Shown in pieces: positions 1 through 9,700 of a DNA stretch of 64,000 nt; within the stretch, counting starts at the first letter, position 1; the number at the start of each line of letters is the position of its first letter. Source of the stretch: a bacterium (GTDB taxonomy: Bacteria; Cyanobacteriota; Sericytochromatia; S15B-MN24; UBA4093); NCBI GenBank assembly GCA_017744355.1, contig JAGIBK010000001.1, positions 496,001 through 560,000 on the forward strand, given 5' to 3'. A program made the position numbers and the translations under genes. Under the pieces are notes generated by a model. That model was not told where the DNA came from, made no database searches, and worked only from the letters and a program-made list of their open reading frames with translations.

Positions 1-798
1 GTCGCGGCCTTCATCGACGCGGAGCACGCCCTGGATCCCCAGTACGCCGCTCGCCTCGGGGTGGACATCGACAACCTCTTGGTCTCCCAGCCCGACACGG
101 GTGAGCAGGCGCTCGAGATCGCCGACGCCCTGGTCAAGTCCTGCGCGGTGGACATCATCGTCGTGGACTCGGTGGCGGCCCTGGTGCCCAAGGCCGAAAT
201 CGAGGGCGAGATGGGCGACAGCCACGTGGGCCTCCAGGCCCGCCTGATGAGCCAGGCCCTGCGTAAGCTCACGGCGACCATCGGCAAGAGCAACACCATC
301 GTCATCTTCATCAACCAGCTCCGCGAGAAGGTCGGCGTCATGTTCGGCAGCCCCGAGGTGACCACCGGCGGCCGCGCCCTGCGGTTCTACTCGAGCGTGC
401 GCATCGAGGTGCGCCGCATCGAGACGCTCAAGAAGGACGGGGTCGAGATCGGCAACCGGGTCAAGGCCAAGGTCGTCAAGAACAAGGTGAGCCCCCCCTT
501 CCGGGTCGGTGAGTTCGACCTGATGTTCGGCGAAGGCGTCAGCCGCGAGGGCTGCGTGCTGGACATGGCCGTCGAGCACGAGATCGTCAAGAAGAGCGGC
601 TCGTGGTTCAGCTACGGCGAGAACAAGATCGGCCAGGGTCGTGACGGGGCCAAGAACTTCCTCGCGAGCCAGCCTGACCTGCTCGCCGAGATCGAGGGCC
701 TGGTGCGCACCAAGCTGACCCTCATCAACCAAGAAGTGGCGCCTCCCGAGCCGGTCCTCGACCTGCTCGACGAGGAGGACGACGAAGACGCGCTGTAA
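1..798 (+). CDS. recA: RecA recombinase, C-terminal part (5' end outside window)
   Basis: RecA binds single-stranded DNA as an ATP-dependent filament, drives homologous pairing and stimulates LexA-type self-cleavage. The reading frame is open from base 1. It begins in the [11 protein letters not shown] strand after Walker A, so roughly the first 90 residues of the usual ~350 are missing. Visible core elements are [15 protein letters not shown], the Walker B strand [10 protein letters not shown], the [20 protein letters not shown] segment with loop L1, the [14 protein letters not shown] region and the C-terminal domain. The tail is very acidic ([11 protein letters not shown]), as is common for RecA. 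A perfect hairpin follows the stop. Identification is secure; the start cannot be assigned. Confidence 0.98.
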   Translation, partial: VAAFIDAEHALDPQYAARLGVDIDNLLVSQPDTGEQALEIADALVKSCAVDIIVVDSVAALVPKAEIEGEMGDSHVGLQARLMSQALRKLTATIGKSNTIVIFINQLREKVGVMFGSPEVTTGGRALRFYSSVRIEVRRIETLKKDGVEIGNRVKAKVVKNKVSPPFRVGEFDLMFGEGVSREGCVLDMAVEHEIVKKSGSWFSYGENKIGQGRDGAKNFLASQPDLLAEIEGLVRTKLTLINQEVAPPEPVLDLLDEEDDEDAL

Positions 799-814
799 GC
801 CAGCGTCAAACGAA

Positions 815-839
815 GCGGGCCGCCCATCGGGCGGCCCGC
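815..839. terminator. Bidirectional terminator between recA and the ABC ATPase
   Basis: A perfect 11-bp GC stem (GCGGGCCGCCC, loop ATC, and its complement) lies between the stop codons of two convergent genes. It is followed by a short T-containing run on the plus strand. Confidence 0.8.
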
Positions 840-858
840 CTTGCGTTTTCAGAGGGGC

Positions 859-1560
859 TTAGCGCTCCACGTCGCCTCGGTTGCTGATCACCGAGCGGAT
901 CCGACCGTCCACCATGTCGATGACCCGGTCGGCGTGCTGCGCGAGCTGCGGGTTGTGCGTCACCACGATGATGGTCTGCCCCAGCTCGCGGTTGTAGCGC
1001 CGCAGGAGCTGGTAGATGGCCTCGCCGGTCCCGGTGTCGAGGTTCCCCGTCAACTCGTCGCCGAGTAGTAGCGCCGGGCGATGGATGAGGGCCCGGGCGA
1101 TCGCCACCCGTTGCTGCTCGCCGCCCGAGAGCTCGGCGGGCTTGTGGTCGAGCCGGTGGGAGAGCTCGACCTCGTGCAGCAGCTTCTCGGCGAGCGGCTT
1201 GGCCTCCTTGGTCGAGGCGCCGGCAATGAGCAGCGGCGCCATGACGTTCTCGGTCGCCGTCAGCTCGGGCAGCAGGAAGTGGAACTGGAAGACGAAACCG
1301 ATGGCCTTGTTGCGCAGCGCGGCGAGACGCTTGTCGCTCATGCCGGTGGTGGCTTGATCCTGGATGTGGATGGTGCCACTCGAAGGGCGATCGAGGCCTC
1401 CGAGGAGGTAGAGCAGGGTGCTCTTGCCGCTGCCGCTCGGGCCCGTGATGGCGATGAACTCTCCCCGCTTGACCGAGAGGCTGACGCCGCGCAGGACTTG
1501 AAGGCCTTCCTTCTTGAAGGACTTGGTGACCTCGGCGGCTTGAAGCACGATCTTGCTCAA
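859..1560 (-). CDS. LolD-like ABC transporter ATP-binding protein
   Basis: This is an ATPase subunit of the MacB/LolD class, 233 residues, the usual family length. Such proteins power lipoprotein release or export together with a separate FtsX-like permease. Seen: Walker A GPSGSGKST (about residues 41-49), Q-loop FQFHFLLPELT, signature LSGGEQQRVAIARAL (about 144-158), Walker B followed by DELTGNLD, and the H-loop VVTHN. The usual DEPTGNLD is DELTGNLD here; the catalytic Glu is kept. No permease gene adjoins it. The TTG start lies 10 nt after the stop of the LCP gene, so the two are probably cotranscribed; the ribosome site is weak, so the exact start is uncertain. Confidence 0.9.
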   Translation of the reverse strand: MSKIVLQAAEVTKSFKKEGLQVLRGVSLSVKRGEFIAITGPSGSGKSTLLYLLGGLDRPSSGTIHIQDQATTGMSDKRLAALRNKAIGFVFQFHFLLPELTATENVMAPLLIAGASTKEAKPLAEKLLHEVELSHRLDHKPAELSGGEQQRVAIARALIHRPALLLGDELTGNLDTGTGEAIYQLLRRYNRELGQTIIVVTHNPQLAQHADRVIDMVDGRIRSVISNRGDVER

Positions 1561-1570
1561 AGGGTGCGCC

Positions 1571-2794
1571 TCATCGATAGTCTGGGCCGATGACCAGGGT
1601 GTAATCGGCGGAGTACGGGGTCGTGTCGTCGCTCATTTGCCAAGGGGCGTTGGGCATCAGGGCGGCGAGGGCGGGCTCGTGGACCGGATTGCCGTTGCGC
1701 CCGATGATCCGCGTTGCAGTGCTCGTGCCATTCGTGGCCGGAGCGGTGCGGACGACCAGCACGCCCCGTTCGCTGAGGGCAGCGGCGACCTTGGTGGCGG
1801 CCTGTTCCTTCTGGGACCCGTAGAGGATCTCGACCGAGGCGGCCGTCTCGACGTCTTGCTTCGCGGGCTTGGCGTCCTCGGTCAGCTTGGCGACCAGCGT
1901 CTCGATCCGCCCGCGGTTGGGGATCCAGTAGCCATTGTAGCCGAAGTCCCCCGGAAGGGTCGTGTAGCTGATCGCCGGACGGTTCTTGCCGAAGTTCGCA
2001 AGCTCGCCCAGCTCGCCCGCCGTGAGGTCGGTGCTGAAGAGCTTGCCGCTCGCCGCGGCCATCTGGGGCAGGCGCCACCAGTTGATGGGATTGAGGAGCT
2101 TCTGCTCGACGGCGTGCATGAGGTGCTGCTGACGCGAGACCCGGCCGATGTCGCCCAGGGCGTCGTGGCGGAAGCGGGCGAATCCGACGGCGGTCCTGCC
2201 GTCCAGGTGCTGCCAGCCCTGCTTGAGGTCGATGAAGAGCTTGGCAGTCCGGTCCGTGTAGTGCATGGGGTTTTCGACGAAGACGTCGACGCCACCCATG
2301 CTGTCGAGGAACTCGATGGCGCCGCTGAGGCTCACCTCGACCACGTGGTCCACCTGGAGGCCCGTCAGGTTCTCGACCACTTCCTTGGTGCGCTCGGTGC
2401 CGCCAAGGGCGTGGGCCGCGTTGATCTTCTCGGTACCGTACTCGGGGACCAGGACCTTGGTGTCGCGGGGGATCGAGAGCACGTGGAGGCGGTGCTTCTC
2501 GGGCAGCACCGTGACCAGCATGATCGTGTCGGTGCGGGCCCGCTCGTTACGGACCTTCTTGCCCGAGGGGTCGTAGTTGTCGTCGATGCCCAGGACGAGG
2601 ATGCTCTGGGGACGGCTCGGCTGCTTACCGAAGGAGGCGAGGAAGCTGGGCGGCGAGGCGAGCACGTTGCGGCCCAGGATGCCGAAGAGACCGCCGAAGG
2701 CGCCCATGAAGACACACGAGGTGATGAGGAGTGCCTGGCGGCGGCGGCGGAAGCGCGCCTGCTGGCGAGCGCGGGAGGCGGCGGGCTTACCCAT
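1571..2794 (-). CDS. LytR-CpsA-Psr (LCP) family cell-wall glycopolymer ligase
   Basis: LCP enzymes transfer undecaprenyl-pyrophosphate-linked glycopolymers to peptidoglycan or related envelope acceptors. After a basic N-terminus (RARQQARFRRRRQ) there is one membrane segment (LLITSCVFMGAFGGLFGILG). Then comes the LCP core: ILVLGIDDN, RTDTIMLVTV, the SIPRDTKV motif, KINAAHALGG and the FARFRHDALGDIGRVSRQQ region. A C-terminal LytR_C-like domain follows. The ATG at 2794 is chosen. An in-frame GTG at 2845 would add 17 residues, but the upstream sequence there carries an extended -10 (TGCTACAAT) that would sit inside that extension. Likely cotranscribed with the downstream ABC ATPase. Confidence 0.9.
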   Translation of the reverse strand: MGKPAASRARQQARFRRRRQALLITSCVFMGAFGGLFGILGRNVLASPPSFLASFGKQPSRPQSILVLGIDDNYDPSGKKVRNERARTDTIMLVTVLPEKHRLHVLSIPRDTKVLVPEYGTEKINAAHALGGTERTKEVVENLTGLQVDHVVEVSLSGAIEFLDSMGGVDVFVENPMHYTDRTAKLFIDLKQGWQHLDGRTAVGFARFRHDALGDIGRVSRQQHLMHAVEQKLLNPINWWRLPQMAAASGKLFSTDLTAGELGELANFGKNRPAISYTTLPGDFGYNGYWIPNRGRIETLVAKLTEDAKPAKQDVETAASVEILYGSQKEQAATKVAAALSERGVLVVRTAPATNGTSTATRIIGRNGNPVHEPALAALMPNAPWQMSDDTTPYSADYTLVIGPDYR

Positions 2795-2835
2795 GGTCTG
2801 TTTTGGCCATCCTTCTTTTGGTTGATTCTTCCGAA

Positions 2836-2844
2836 ATTGTAGCA
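2836..2844 (-). promoter_or_regulatory. Extended -10 promoter for the LCP gene
   Basis: On the minus strand TGCTACAAT matches an extended -10 element. No good -35 is visible. It lies about 40 nt upstream of the ATG at 2794. Confidence 0.45.
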
Positions 2845-2908
2845 CAGCCCCGTGCGGCGCGGCTTCGCGCCCTCATGGATCGGCTGAAAACTTCTTGCTT
2901 GAACCCTG

Positions 2909-2937
2909 TTGACACCATAACCGCCCTTTGATAAAGT
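2909..2937 (+). promoter_or_regulatory. Promoter of tRNA-Asn copy 1
   Basis: A consensus -35 (TTGACA, 2909-2914), a 17-bp spacer and a -10 TAAAGT (2932-2937) preceded by TGA. It ends 34 nt before the mature tRNA 5' end. Confidence 0.7.
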
Positions 2938-2967
2938 CTTAATTGTTCGCGGGGCGAACGATACCGA

Positions 2968-3050
2968 ATATTCCGCGTTAGCTCAGTCGGTAGAGCGGGT
3001 GACTGTTAATCACTAGGTCGCTGGTTCGAGTCCAGCACGCGGAGCTAAAA
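2968..3050 (+). repeat. 83-bp exact direct repeat, left copy
   Basis: This block, from ATATTCCGCG to GGAGCTAAAA, is identical to 22964-23046. It contains the whole tRNA-Asn gene plus 4 nt upstream and 6 nt downstream. Beyond it the two terminators remain similar but not identical. The copies lie 20.0 kb apart in the same orientation. Confidence 0.9.
2972..3044 (+). tRNA. tRNA-Asn (GTT)
   Basis: 73 nt with all four arms. The acceptor stem is TCCGCGT/ACGCGGA, the D arm GCTC...GAGC, the anticodon loop CTGTTAA (anticodon GTT), and the T arm CTGG TTCGAGT CCAG. The 3' CCA is not encoded. Has its own promoter and terminator. Confidence 0.96.
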
Positions 3051-3058
3051 TGTCAGGA

Positions 3059-3082
3059 GGGTCTCGGAGAAATCCGGGGCCC
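3059..3082 (+). terminator. Terminator of tRNA-Asn copy 1
   Basis: A 10-bp stem GGGTCTCGGA / TCCGGGGCCC (with T-G pairs) and GAAA loop, followed by TTCGATTTTTT. Confidence 0.85.
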
Positions 3083-3110
3083 TTCGATTTTTTACAAGGA
3101 AGGAACCACC

Positions 3111-3707
3111 ATGGACGTGATGCAGTATGCGCTGACGTTGCCTGCTGACTACGACATGCGGATCATCCGCGAGCGAGTGGCAAGCAAGGGCCATCTGCTC
3201 GATGCCTTTCCTGGATTAGGGCTCAAGGCCTACTGCATTCGTGAACGTGGCATCAACGGCTCGTCGGTGAATCAATACGCCCCGTTCTACCTCTGGGCGT
3301 CTGCCGTGGGGATGAGCCGCTTCTTGTGGGGCGGTGGCGGTTTCCAAGGCATCATCGAATCGTTCGGTAGACCCTCGGTCGAGCATTGGATGGGAGTCGC
3401 CTGCGTGCAAGGTCCAGCCCGTATGGCGTTTCCTCGCGCCGCACTGCGCCAGACGCAATCCCTACTCCTTGATGAGGACCCTCGCACTGTTATTGCCCGC
3501 GAGCTGGAACAACTGGCAGAAGCCGAAGACACCCCCGGCTTGCACACCATGGCCATCGGCCTGGATCCGAGACAGTGGGAGCTGGTCCGCTTCACCCTCT
3601 GGGAGCAGTGCGCTCCGCAGGATACCGGTGTCCGCTACGAGGTGCTTCATCTTTGCACGCCCCACTTGGCTGAGATCGTGGGTATGGAGAACGCGACAAC
3701 GCGCTAG
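3111..3707 (+). CDS. DUF4865 family protein
   Basis: 198 residues, matching the usual length of this uncharacterised family. The start MDVMQYALTLPADYDM, the motif FPGLGLKAYCIRERG, VNQYAPFYLW, and FGRPSVEHWMG are the family hallmarks. No signal peptide or membrane segment is seen, so it is probably cytosolic. A strong ribosome site (AAGGAAGG, 6 nt spacing) fixes the ATG. It stands alone just after the tRNA terminator and must have its own promoter or depend on read-through. Family function is unknown, and no enzyme activity is proposed here. Confidence 0.85.
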   Translation: MDVMQYALTLPADYDMRIIRERVASKGHLLDAFPGLGLKAYCIRERGINGSSVNQYAPFYLWASAVGMSRFLWGGGGFQGIIESFGRPSVEHWMGVACVQGPARMAFPRAALRQTQSLLLDEDPRTVIARELEQLAEAEDTPGLHTMAIGLDPRQWELVRFTLWEQCAPQDTGVRYEVLHLCTPHLAEIVGMENATTR

Positions 3708-4065
3708 CCCCTAGCGCGTATGGTGCACCTACCGGGCTTACCTACTTCGGCCCCCCGTCGCGCAGTATCACCCCCATATCCGGCGGCCGAGAGGCTACCA
3801 CCATCAGACCTTTGGAGCCGATTTGCTGCAGTCCGGGGGCACTGCCCCCGATGCTCGCCTGAACCAAACTCGCGAGTTAGCGATCCGCCGTTCGGCGGCG
3901 CCTCGACATGGTCAAAATCGTCTGGTGCTGAGGCCGTACAGGAACAGACGGATCCTGACGATCGAATTCGAGACTTTGCCTGCCAAGTTTCACGCTGCCC
4001 CCATGCGATAGCACCCGCCAAGTCATCCGTCGAGCGCGAATCGCTAGTCTCGTGAATGATACGGG
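3708..4065. other. Intergenic region, no gene seen
   Basis: About 360 bp between convergent genes. Reading frames here lack ribosome sites and the local codon pattern. No clear hairpin terminator or repeat was found. Confidence 0.5.
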
Positions 4066-4440
4066 CTAGGCGTAGTCGAAAACGACGCGACTTCCCCGGA
4101 TATCCAGGTGGGTGAAGCGAGGATGCTCGCCGATCCCATGCACATCGGGCAAGGCCCTCACCGACTGCTGGACTTGGGCGGGCGTGAGCCCCTGGACTTG
4201 GATATCGACGGCGCGACCGCTGAGGTGCTGACTTTGCCGCGCGCCCCCCACCCTGGCGTTATGGGCTCTGCATCGGAAGCCGGAGGTGATGGTGATCGGC
4301 CGATTCCCGAGGGCCACCCGGACCTTTTCCAGCATGATGGCGACCTTGGTGAGATTGGCGAGAATCTCGGCGGCATGCTCGCCACCGCAGCCGCAGCGGC
4401 AAGCCAATTCCCGTATGTGAAAGTGCGGACTCAGTTGCAT
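4066..4440 (-). CDS. M15-type zinc peptidase (D,D-carboxypeptidase/endolysin-like)
   Basis: Peptidase_M15_3 family enzymes cut peptidoglycan stem peptides. The 124-residue protein carries the signature SQHLSGRAVDI (His72, Asp79) and FTHLDI (His111), the expected zinc ligands, plus ITSGFRCRAHNARVGG before them. The Cys-rich start ELACRCGCGG is also typical of this subfamily. No signal peptide is visible, as in phage-type endopeptidases. Good ribosome site (AAGGGAG, 8 nt). Third gene of an operon: it starts 51 nt after the 743-residue protein ends. The pairing with a giant secreted-looking protein suggests wall access or processing, but this is inference. Confidence 0.85.
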   Translation of the reverse strand: MQLSPHFHIRELACRCGCGGEHAAEILANLTKVAIMLEKVRVALGNRPITITSGFRCRAHNARVGGARQSQHLSGRAVDIQVQGLTPAQVQQSVRALPDVHGIGEHPRFTHLDIRGSRVVFDYA

Positions 4441-4491
4441 GATTGGTACTCCCTTGGATGGGCGCGTCGACGCCGTCGGTGCTGGCTGCGA

Positions 4492-6723
4492 TTACTGGGG
4501 CATGGTGACGTCCAACGAAAAGGCCATCAGGTAATGGTGTTCGGCGTTCTCGCGTAAGCTTCCAAAAACGTAGATCATCTCCCCTCGTTGGGTGACCTGA
4601 TTCAGCGTCATGGGAAGCGCGTACTTCCGCTCGGATAGAATCCCCCGATCCCCAGGAGGAGCCAAGAAGAGCACCGAGACGTCGGTGCCCCCCGGAACGT
4701 CGTCGAACATGATGATATTCCCGCCGTAGAATCCGACGGTGCGGCGGGTGGCCTCCCGAGTCTGCTGCCAGAACCGCTTCACGAACCAGCGCCGGGTTTC
4801 ACGAAAATCCTCGACGAAGTCGGCCGCGTGCTCGCATTTGAGGAAGACGGAGTTGCGCGTTTCCGCCGCGACCACATGCCACATGTTGGCCGGCAGGTCG
4901 AAAGGGTGCACGGCAATCTCCGAGCCGGTCGCCATGTCTAGGCAGTGTAGCTGGCGTGCTCCCACGAAAAGCGTACCCCGGGCGATCGTCAGCCATACCC
5001 CGCCGGCCTTGGGGTCCTCTGGGATAGGCGCTTGGCGCGTCCACGTCGGTTTGCCGGTGTGTACGTCGAGCGCCGTGAGTGAGGCCTTAGGATTGCCTGA
5101 GTAATAGACGACTTGCCCCTGTCCACAGGCGAGCTCCCTGGGATGCACGCCCGAGAGGGCCGCATCCTTAAGCTCCCAGAGAACGCGCCCTGAAAACACG
5201 TCATACGCCGCCAATAGGCCGGCGTGGGCGACGACGAGCACCTTTCCGCTGAAAGCGCACGCGCCGCCGTCGGGAATCTTCCAGACCGGTTGGCCGGTTT
5301 CCTCATAGCCGGTAAGCCCCTTGCCTCCAGGATCGGCCCCAATGAGCAGGCCGTATCCCTCGGCAATGACCCGACCTTGAGGAATCCGCCCTCTCACCTT
5401 GCCGGATGTTGCGTCCAGCAACAACGTCGACCCCCGATTCGAATCAAAGACTCGTACGAGGGGACGATCCCCGGGTGAGTCCTCCGGGGGCGCACCGAGC
5501 TCGACGACGAGTTGGCTCCCCCGGAGGGGCAAGGCCCACGCAAGGTTCGCGCCCTCGATCCGTGGAGGAGGCGGCGTGATCGTCCCGACGGGCGAAGACG
5601 CTGCCGCATCCACCATGGCCATGAACAGCTTGTCGGGGTCGAGCGGCCTCCCGGCATCGGCGAAGCCTCGCTCCAAGGCGCCGGGCAGCTCCTCGAGGAA
5701 GTGCAGGCCGGGAATCGCTACGATCGAGGCCGAAGCCGCTTCCGTCGCGGAATACCCGGCCCGGGCCATGACGGTGACGAGGGCTTGCGGCTCGAGGGGC
5801 CTCAAGTCGATCGTCTCGTCGGAGTAGCGGACGGCCTCCGGCGCGGCACCGTAGGCCAGCGTGACGGCGGTCGAGACTTGCGCCAGCGTCAGTCTCGGAT
5901 AGGCCACCTGCAAGTAACCCATGGCCTCCGCAGCTGAGAGACAGGCGACCCGCAGGGCCGCCGCCATCCCGACGCCGGGGCCCCGCGGGTGGGCGGCATC
6001 ATTCGCCACCCAGCGCAACGCCTGTCCGAACTCCGAGGCCCCTACCGGGAAGCGATCCTTTAGGATGAGGGCAGCCGTCCCCAGGTCGTAGCCACCGGAT
6101 CGCAGGCAAGCCATCACTGCTAGCAGGGGCATCTCCGGGTACGCCATGGTCAGCCAATCGCCGCCGAAAGGCGGGACCAACTCCGCGACCGAGAGCCCCG
6201 CCTGGGCCAAGGCGTGGCCGAGACACCAGGGCTGTGCGTAGACCGCTGACACGATCTCTGGAGAGAAAGCGGCCTGCGCCTCGGCCTGGGAGTAGCCGCC
6301 CTCCTTGAGAGCGATTGCCAGTTGAATCGGCTTGAGCGCCAGCGCCGAAGCGACCATGTCCACGTCGACCGGCATGCCGGCCCGCCGAAAGCCTTGAAAC
6401 ACGCATGCCGGTACTTCGCCGAACAGGATCTGGTCGACTCGGATAAACGCCCCGGCACGATTCAAGGTGATCCGCTCGAATTTGCGCATTAACTGGGACG
6501 CGACTTCGGAGACACTGAAGCCGGTCTTGGCCATGACCTCGGCGAAGCGCCACGGGTCCAGCGGCCCCATGCTGCTGGGATCGATGAACGCCGGCGGGCG
6601 CTTGGGGCGGATCACCATCGGGCAGGCCACGGGCGGCAAACCCTCCTCGGGTGGGGCTGCCAGGCCTCCGTCGAGCGTTCGGGACAGTAACGCGATTATC
6701 TCCGCTTCTGACGCCTCATGCAT
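4492..6723 (-). CDS. Helical-repeat plus PQQ-like beta-propeller protein
   Basis: 743 residues in two halves. Residues about 50-375 form degenerate alpha-helical repeats with motifs such as AEVMAKTGFSVSEVA, VMARAGYSATEAA and SAVYAQPWCLG. Residues about 420-743 look like a PQQ-type propeller (LLDATSGKV, LAAYDVFSGRVLWEL, TALDVHTGKPTWTRQ, LHCLDMATGSE). The helical half aligns along ~145 residues with the C-terminus of the giant protein encoded just upstream (SPEIVSAVYAQPW versus APELLSAIYDQPW; GPGVGM versus GPGMGL). No signal peptide or membrane helix. AAGGAG precedes the ATG, and the gap to the giant gene is 35 nt. Function unknown; the propeller may bind a partner rather than PQQ. Confidence 0.8.
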   Translation of the reverse strand: MHEASEAEIIALLSRTLDGGLAAPPEEGLPPVACPMVIRPKRPPAFIDPSSMGPLDPWRFAEVMAKTGFSVSEVASQLMRKFERITLNRAGAFIRVDQILFGEVPACVFQGFRRAGMPVDVDMVASALALKPIQLAIALKEGGYSQAEAQAAFSPEIVSAVYAQPWCLGHALAQAGLSVAELVPPFGGDWLTMAYPEMPLLAVMACLRSGGYDLGTAALILKDRFPVGASEFGQALRWVANDAAHPRGPGVGMAAALRVACLSAAEAMGYLQVAYPRLTLAQVSTAVTLAYGAAPEAVRYSDETIDLRPLEPQALVTVMARAGYSATEAASASIVAIPGLHFLEELPGALERGFADAGRPLDPDKLFMAMVDAAASSPVGTITPPPPRIEGANLAWALPLRGSQLVVELGAPPEDSPGDRPLVRVFDSNRGSTLLLDATSGKVRGRIPQGRVIAEGYGLLIGADPGGKGLTGYEETGQPVWKIPDGGACAFSGKVLVVAHAGLLAAYDVFSGRVLWELKDAALSGVHPRELACGQGQVVYYSGNPKASLTALDVHTGKPTWTRQAPIPEDPKAGGVWLTIARGTLFVGARQLHCLDMATGSEIAVHPFDLPANMWHVVAAETRNSVFLKCEHAADFVEDFRETRRWFVKRFWQQTREATRRTVGFYGGNIIMFDDVPGGTDVSVLFLAPPGDRGILSERKYALPMTLNQVTQRGEMIYVFGSLRENAEHHYLMAFSLDVTMPQ

Positions 6724-6758
6724 CGGGTCTTTCTCCTTCTGACTTCCTCAACATCGCC

Positions 6759-9700
6759 TCAGGAAGGGTCATACGCCGCCGAAACGGCAGCCGAAACCTG
6801 CTCATCGCTCAACTCGGGGTAGGTCGACCGCAGGTAGCCCCGCGCACTCTCCGCGTTCGCGCCCTCGCGCTGCAAGGCCTTCACCAGGCCCATCCCTGGG
6901 CCGGGGGGAGCGATCATGTCATTCGTGACCAGCATCAGCGCGTCGGCGAAGGCATCCGCCGTTGCCGACCGCCCGACGCGAAGCAGGGCCCCTGTGTCGC
7001 CGGGGTCGTACCCGGCACCCCTGAGGATGGCCATGGCCTCCAAGAGGGTCAGCTCTGGCGATGCCTGGGCCAGCCAGAGCTCTCCGAGCGACGTGACGAA
7101 GCTCTGGGCGGGGAAATCGGCCTCCTTCAGGAAGGCCCCCAGCTGCCAGGGCTGGTCGTAGATGGCGCTCAAGAGTTCGGGCGCAAAATCCGCCCCCAGG
7201 GAAGCCCGGTCCCGGCCTGCGGCCTTGAGGACGAGGGCGATCGCGATCGGCGTCGAGAGGCCGAAGCGCGACGCCAAGAGCCAGCGGCGCTCGTCGTCGG
7301 AGACCCCGAAGTCATCCAGCAACGCCGCGAGCGCCGCTGGACGAACCAAGGTCTCCGCCGCACGTGCCCACTCAGCCTCGGAGAGCCCGATACAGGCCGC
7401 GATTTCGCTGGACGGATAGCCTGCCGCCAGAAGAGCGGCCACCAGGAGCGGCGGGGGAAGCTCCAGCCCCCGCTGGCGCATGGCCTCGGTGACTTCCGTG
7501 ACCGGTGCCGCCGAAGCGTGGAAGAGCTGGGCGAACGCAAAGCACTCGGCAGCCGGATAACGGCCAGCGAAGAGCGCCTTGAACAAGCCCATCGCCTCGC
7601 TGCCGAAAATGCCGTCTTCTAGGAGGAGGGTGGCGATCGCCAAGGGGTTGCCCATGGCCTCGCGTACCCGCGCCCACTCCTCGGACGACACCGCCGGGAA
7701 GCGGGTCGCGAGCGCCGCGACGACCTCTTCCATCGGATAGCCGCCTGCCGTCAAGGTGATGCTCATGACTCGCGGAGGCATCTGGGGGATGTACCGCCGC
7801 AACGCGTCGGCCGCCTCCATGACCGGCTTGATCCAGCGGACGAACGTTTCGGCGAAGGCCCGCGCGTCCGGCGCCTGCACGCCATGCGCCCTCGGCGAGC
7901 TATACGAGTGCTCGCGTTTCGCCCTGACGGTCGCCTCGTACGATTGCCCAGGAATCAGGAGGATATCGTCATCGAGGCCGAACGGGACCTCGAGCTTGGT
8001 CTCCCCCCAGCTCTTGACGGCCAGGCCCGACTTTTGGCCAAGCACGGTTCCGTCTTGCGCCAGGACGAGTTCGTAGGTCGTGAGACCGTCATCGAAGGTG
8101 CCTGGCCATTCGAACGTGAAGCCGCCGGGGCTGAGGGTTTCGACGAGGTAGCCGGGAGTCTCGACGAAGTTGCTCGGAGCGAGCGATACGCGCGTTGGCG
8201 GACTCGCCGCAACCCTGCGACCCGCCGCATCCAGCATGACGGCGGTGAGGCAAAGCTCGAAACGGCGTCCATCGGCAGCATGCACGTCGCCGAGCAAGTA
8301 AGGCGAGGCCGAGGCGGTCTCGCGTTCCCGCACGCGCGCGGCGTCCCCGTTCATCACCGTTACGTCCAGCCAGTACCGAACCCCTTCCGGCATGGTTGCG
8401 GACTCCCAGGTGACTTCGATCAACCGGGTATCCGGGTAGTACATCGCCTCGACCGCGCCTGGAGTCGGAAGCTCTGGCAATTCGAAGGTTTGCTGGACCC
8501 GGCTCCAGACGCCGGATTTGACGGAAGACTTCGCCCGGACGCCGATCTGAAGCGACAGGCCATTGTACAAGGCCGGCCCATCCAAGACGCAGGTCGTCGC
8601 ATCCTTCCAGGTCTGAACCACGTCCGGCCAGAGGGGCTGACCTGCAGCATCCCTGAGGGCCAGGACGTAGCCGCCGTCGGCCTCCGGAACGGCGTCCCAC
8701 GTGACCAAGAGCTGACCATCGGTCACCCGGGCTGCCAACCCTGCAGGCGCCGCCAGCGTCTCATGCACCGTGGCCTCGTAAACCCACTCCGAGTCCGCGG
8801 TGGCTTGCCCGTCGCCAACTGAGCGAGCTCTGGTGACCAGAGTGGCACCTGGCGCCGCGTTCGCCAACTCCTCTTCGGAAATCAGGGCCGTTGCGGGCTC
8901 TCCGACGGGCAGCTCCGAGACGTCGATCCCCGCGATCACGGTGTCGGCATGCGCCGTATCGACCACCTCGATCCGGATGCGCGAGGCCCGCGCATCCGGT
9001 TGCGTCACGGTGAGGCGCCAGTGCTCGTCATCGTCGCGCGCGAGAGAAACGGTCGCGGGCGGCGTGAGCTGAGCGGGATGATCGGCGATGTCGGCGATCG
9101 CCCAATCACGCGAGCGGTAGATGAGGTCCTCGGAGGGCACGTCGTCGCCGCCTTCTGCCGTCGGGAAGAACGTGAACACGGCCTTGACCCGAACGAAGAC
9201 CTGCGTCACGAAGGCGAACGCCTCGCTCTGGAGCAGGACGCTCGTTTCAGTCGTCGTCAGGGTCGTGCTGGCCGAGAAATCGGCCGTCGTGCTGTATTCG
9301 AGCTCGAAGGCGTACGAGCCCTCCTTGGCGGTCAACTCGGGAATCGTGGGCTTGGTGGACGCCAAATCCACCTTCACCGTCTTGGCGTCGACAAACGTAC
9401 TCGTGGGCTTCCCCGAGAAGTTCAACTTCTCCGCGAGCCGGGCCTTTGCCAGTTCGAACTCGGTCCGGACCAGCTCCAGTTGCTGAAGGGCCTTCGCCCG
9501 CTCGGCGGCAGGGTAATGCGAAACCAGTCGCTTCAGAGCCACGAAGGCCCCTGCCGCGACCGCCAGGCCTGCGGCCGTCGCGAACCACGGCCAGAAATCA
9601 TCCGGAGCCTTCTTGACGAAGTCATCGGCCCGATCCTTGACGTTGGGCGGGCAGATGCCCCTACAGAGTAGGCGGGTGATGAGCTCCTTGCTGTAGTTCT

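Noticed and set aside
1553-2842. A 429-codon plus-strand frame opposite the LCP gene
   Set aside because: The minus strand encodes a clear LCP protein; the plus frame has no ribosome site or recognisable fold.
3720-4055. A 111-codon frame after the DUF4865 gene
   Set aside because: No ribosome site, atypical codon use, Pro/Arg-rich composition without a domain.
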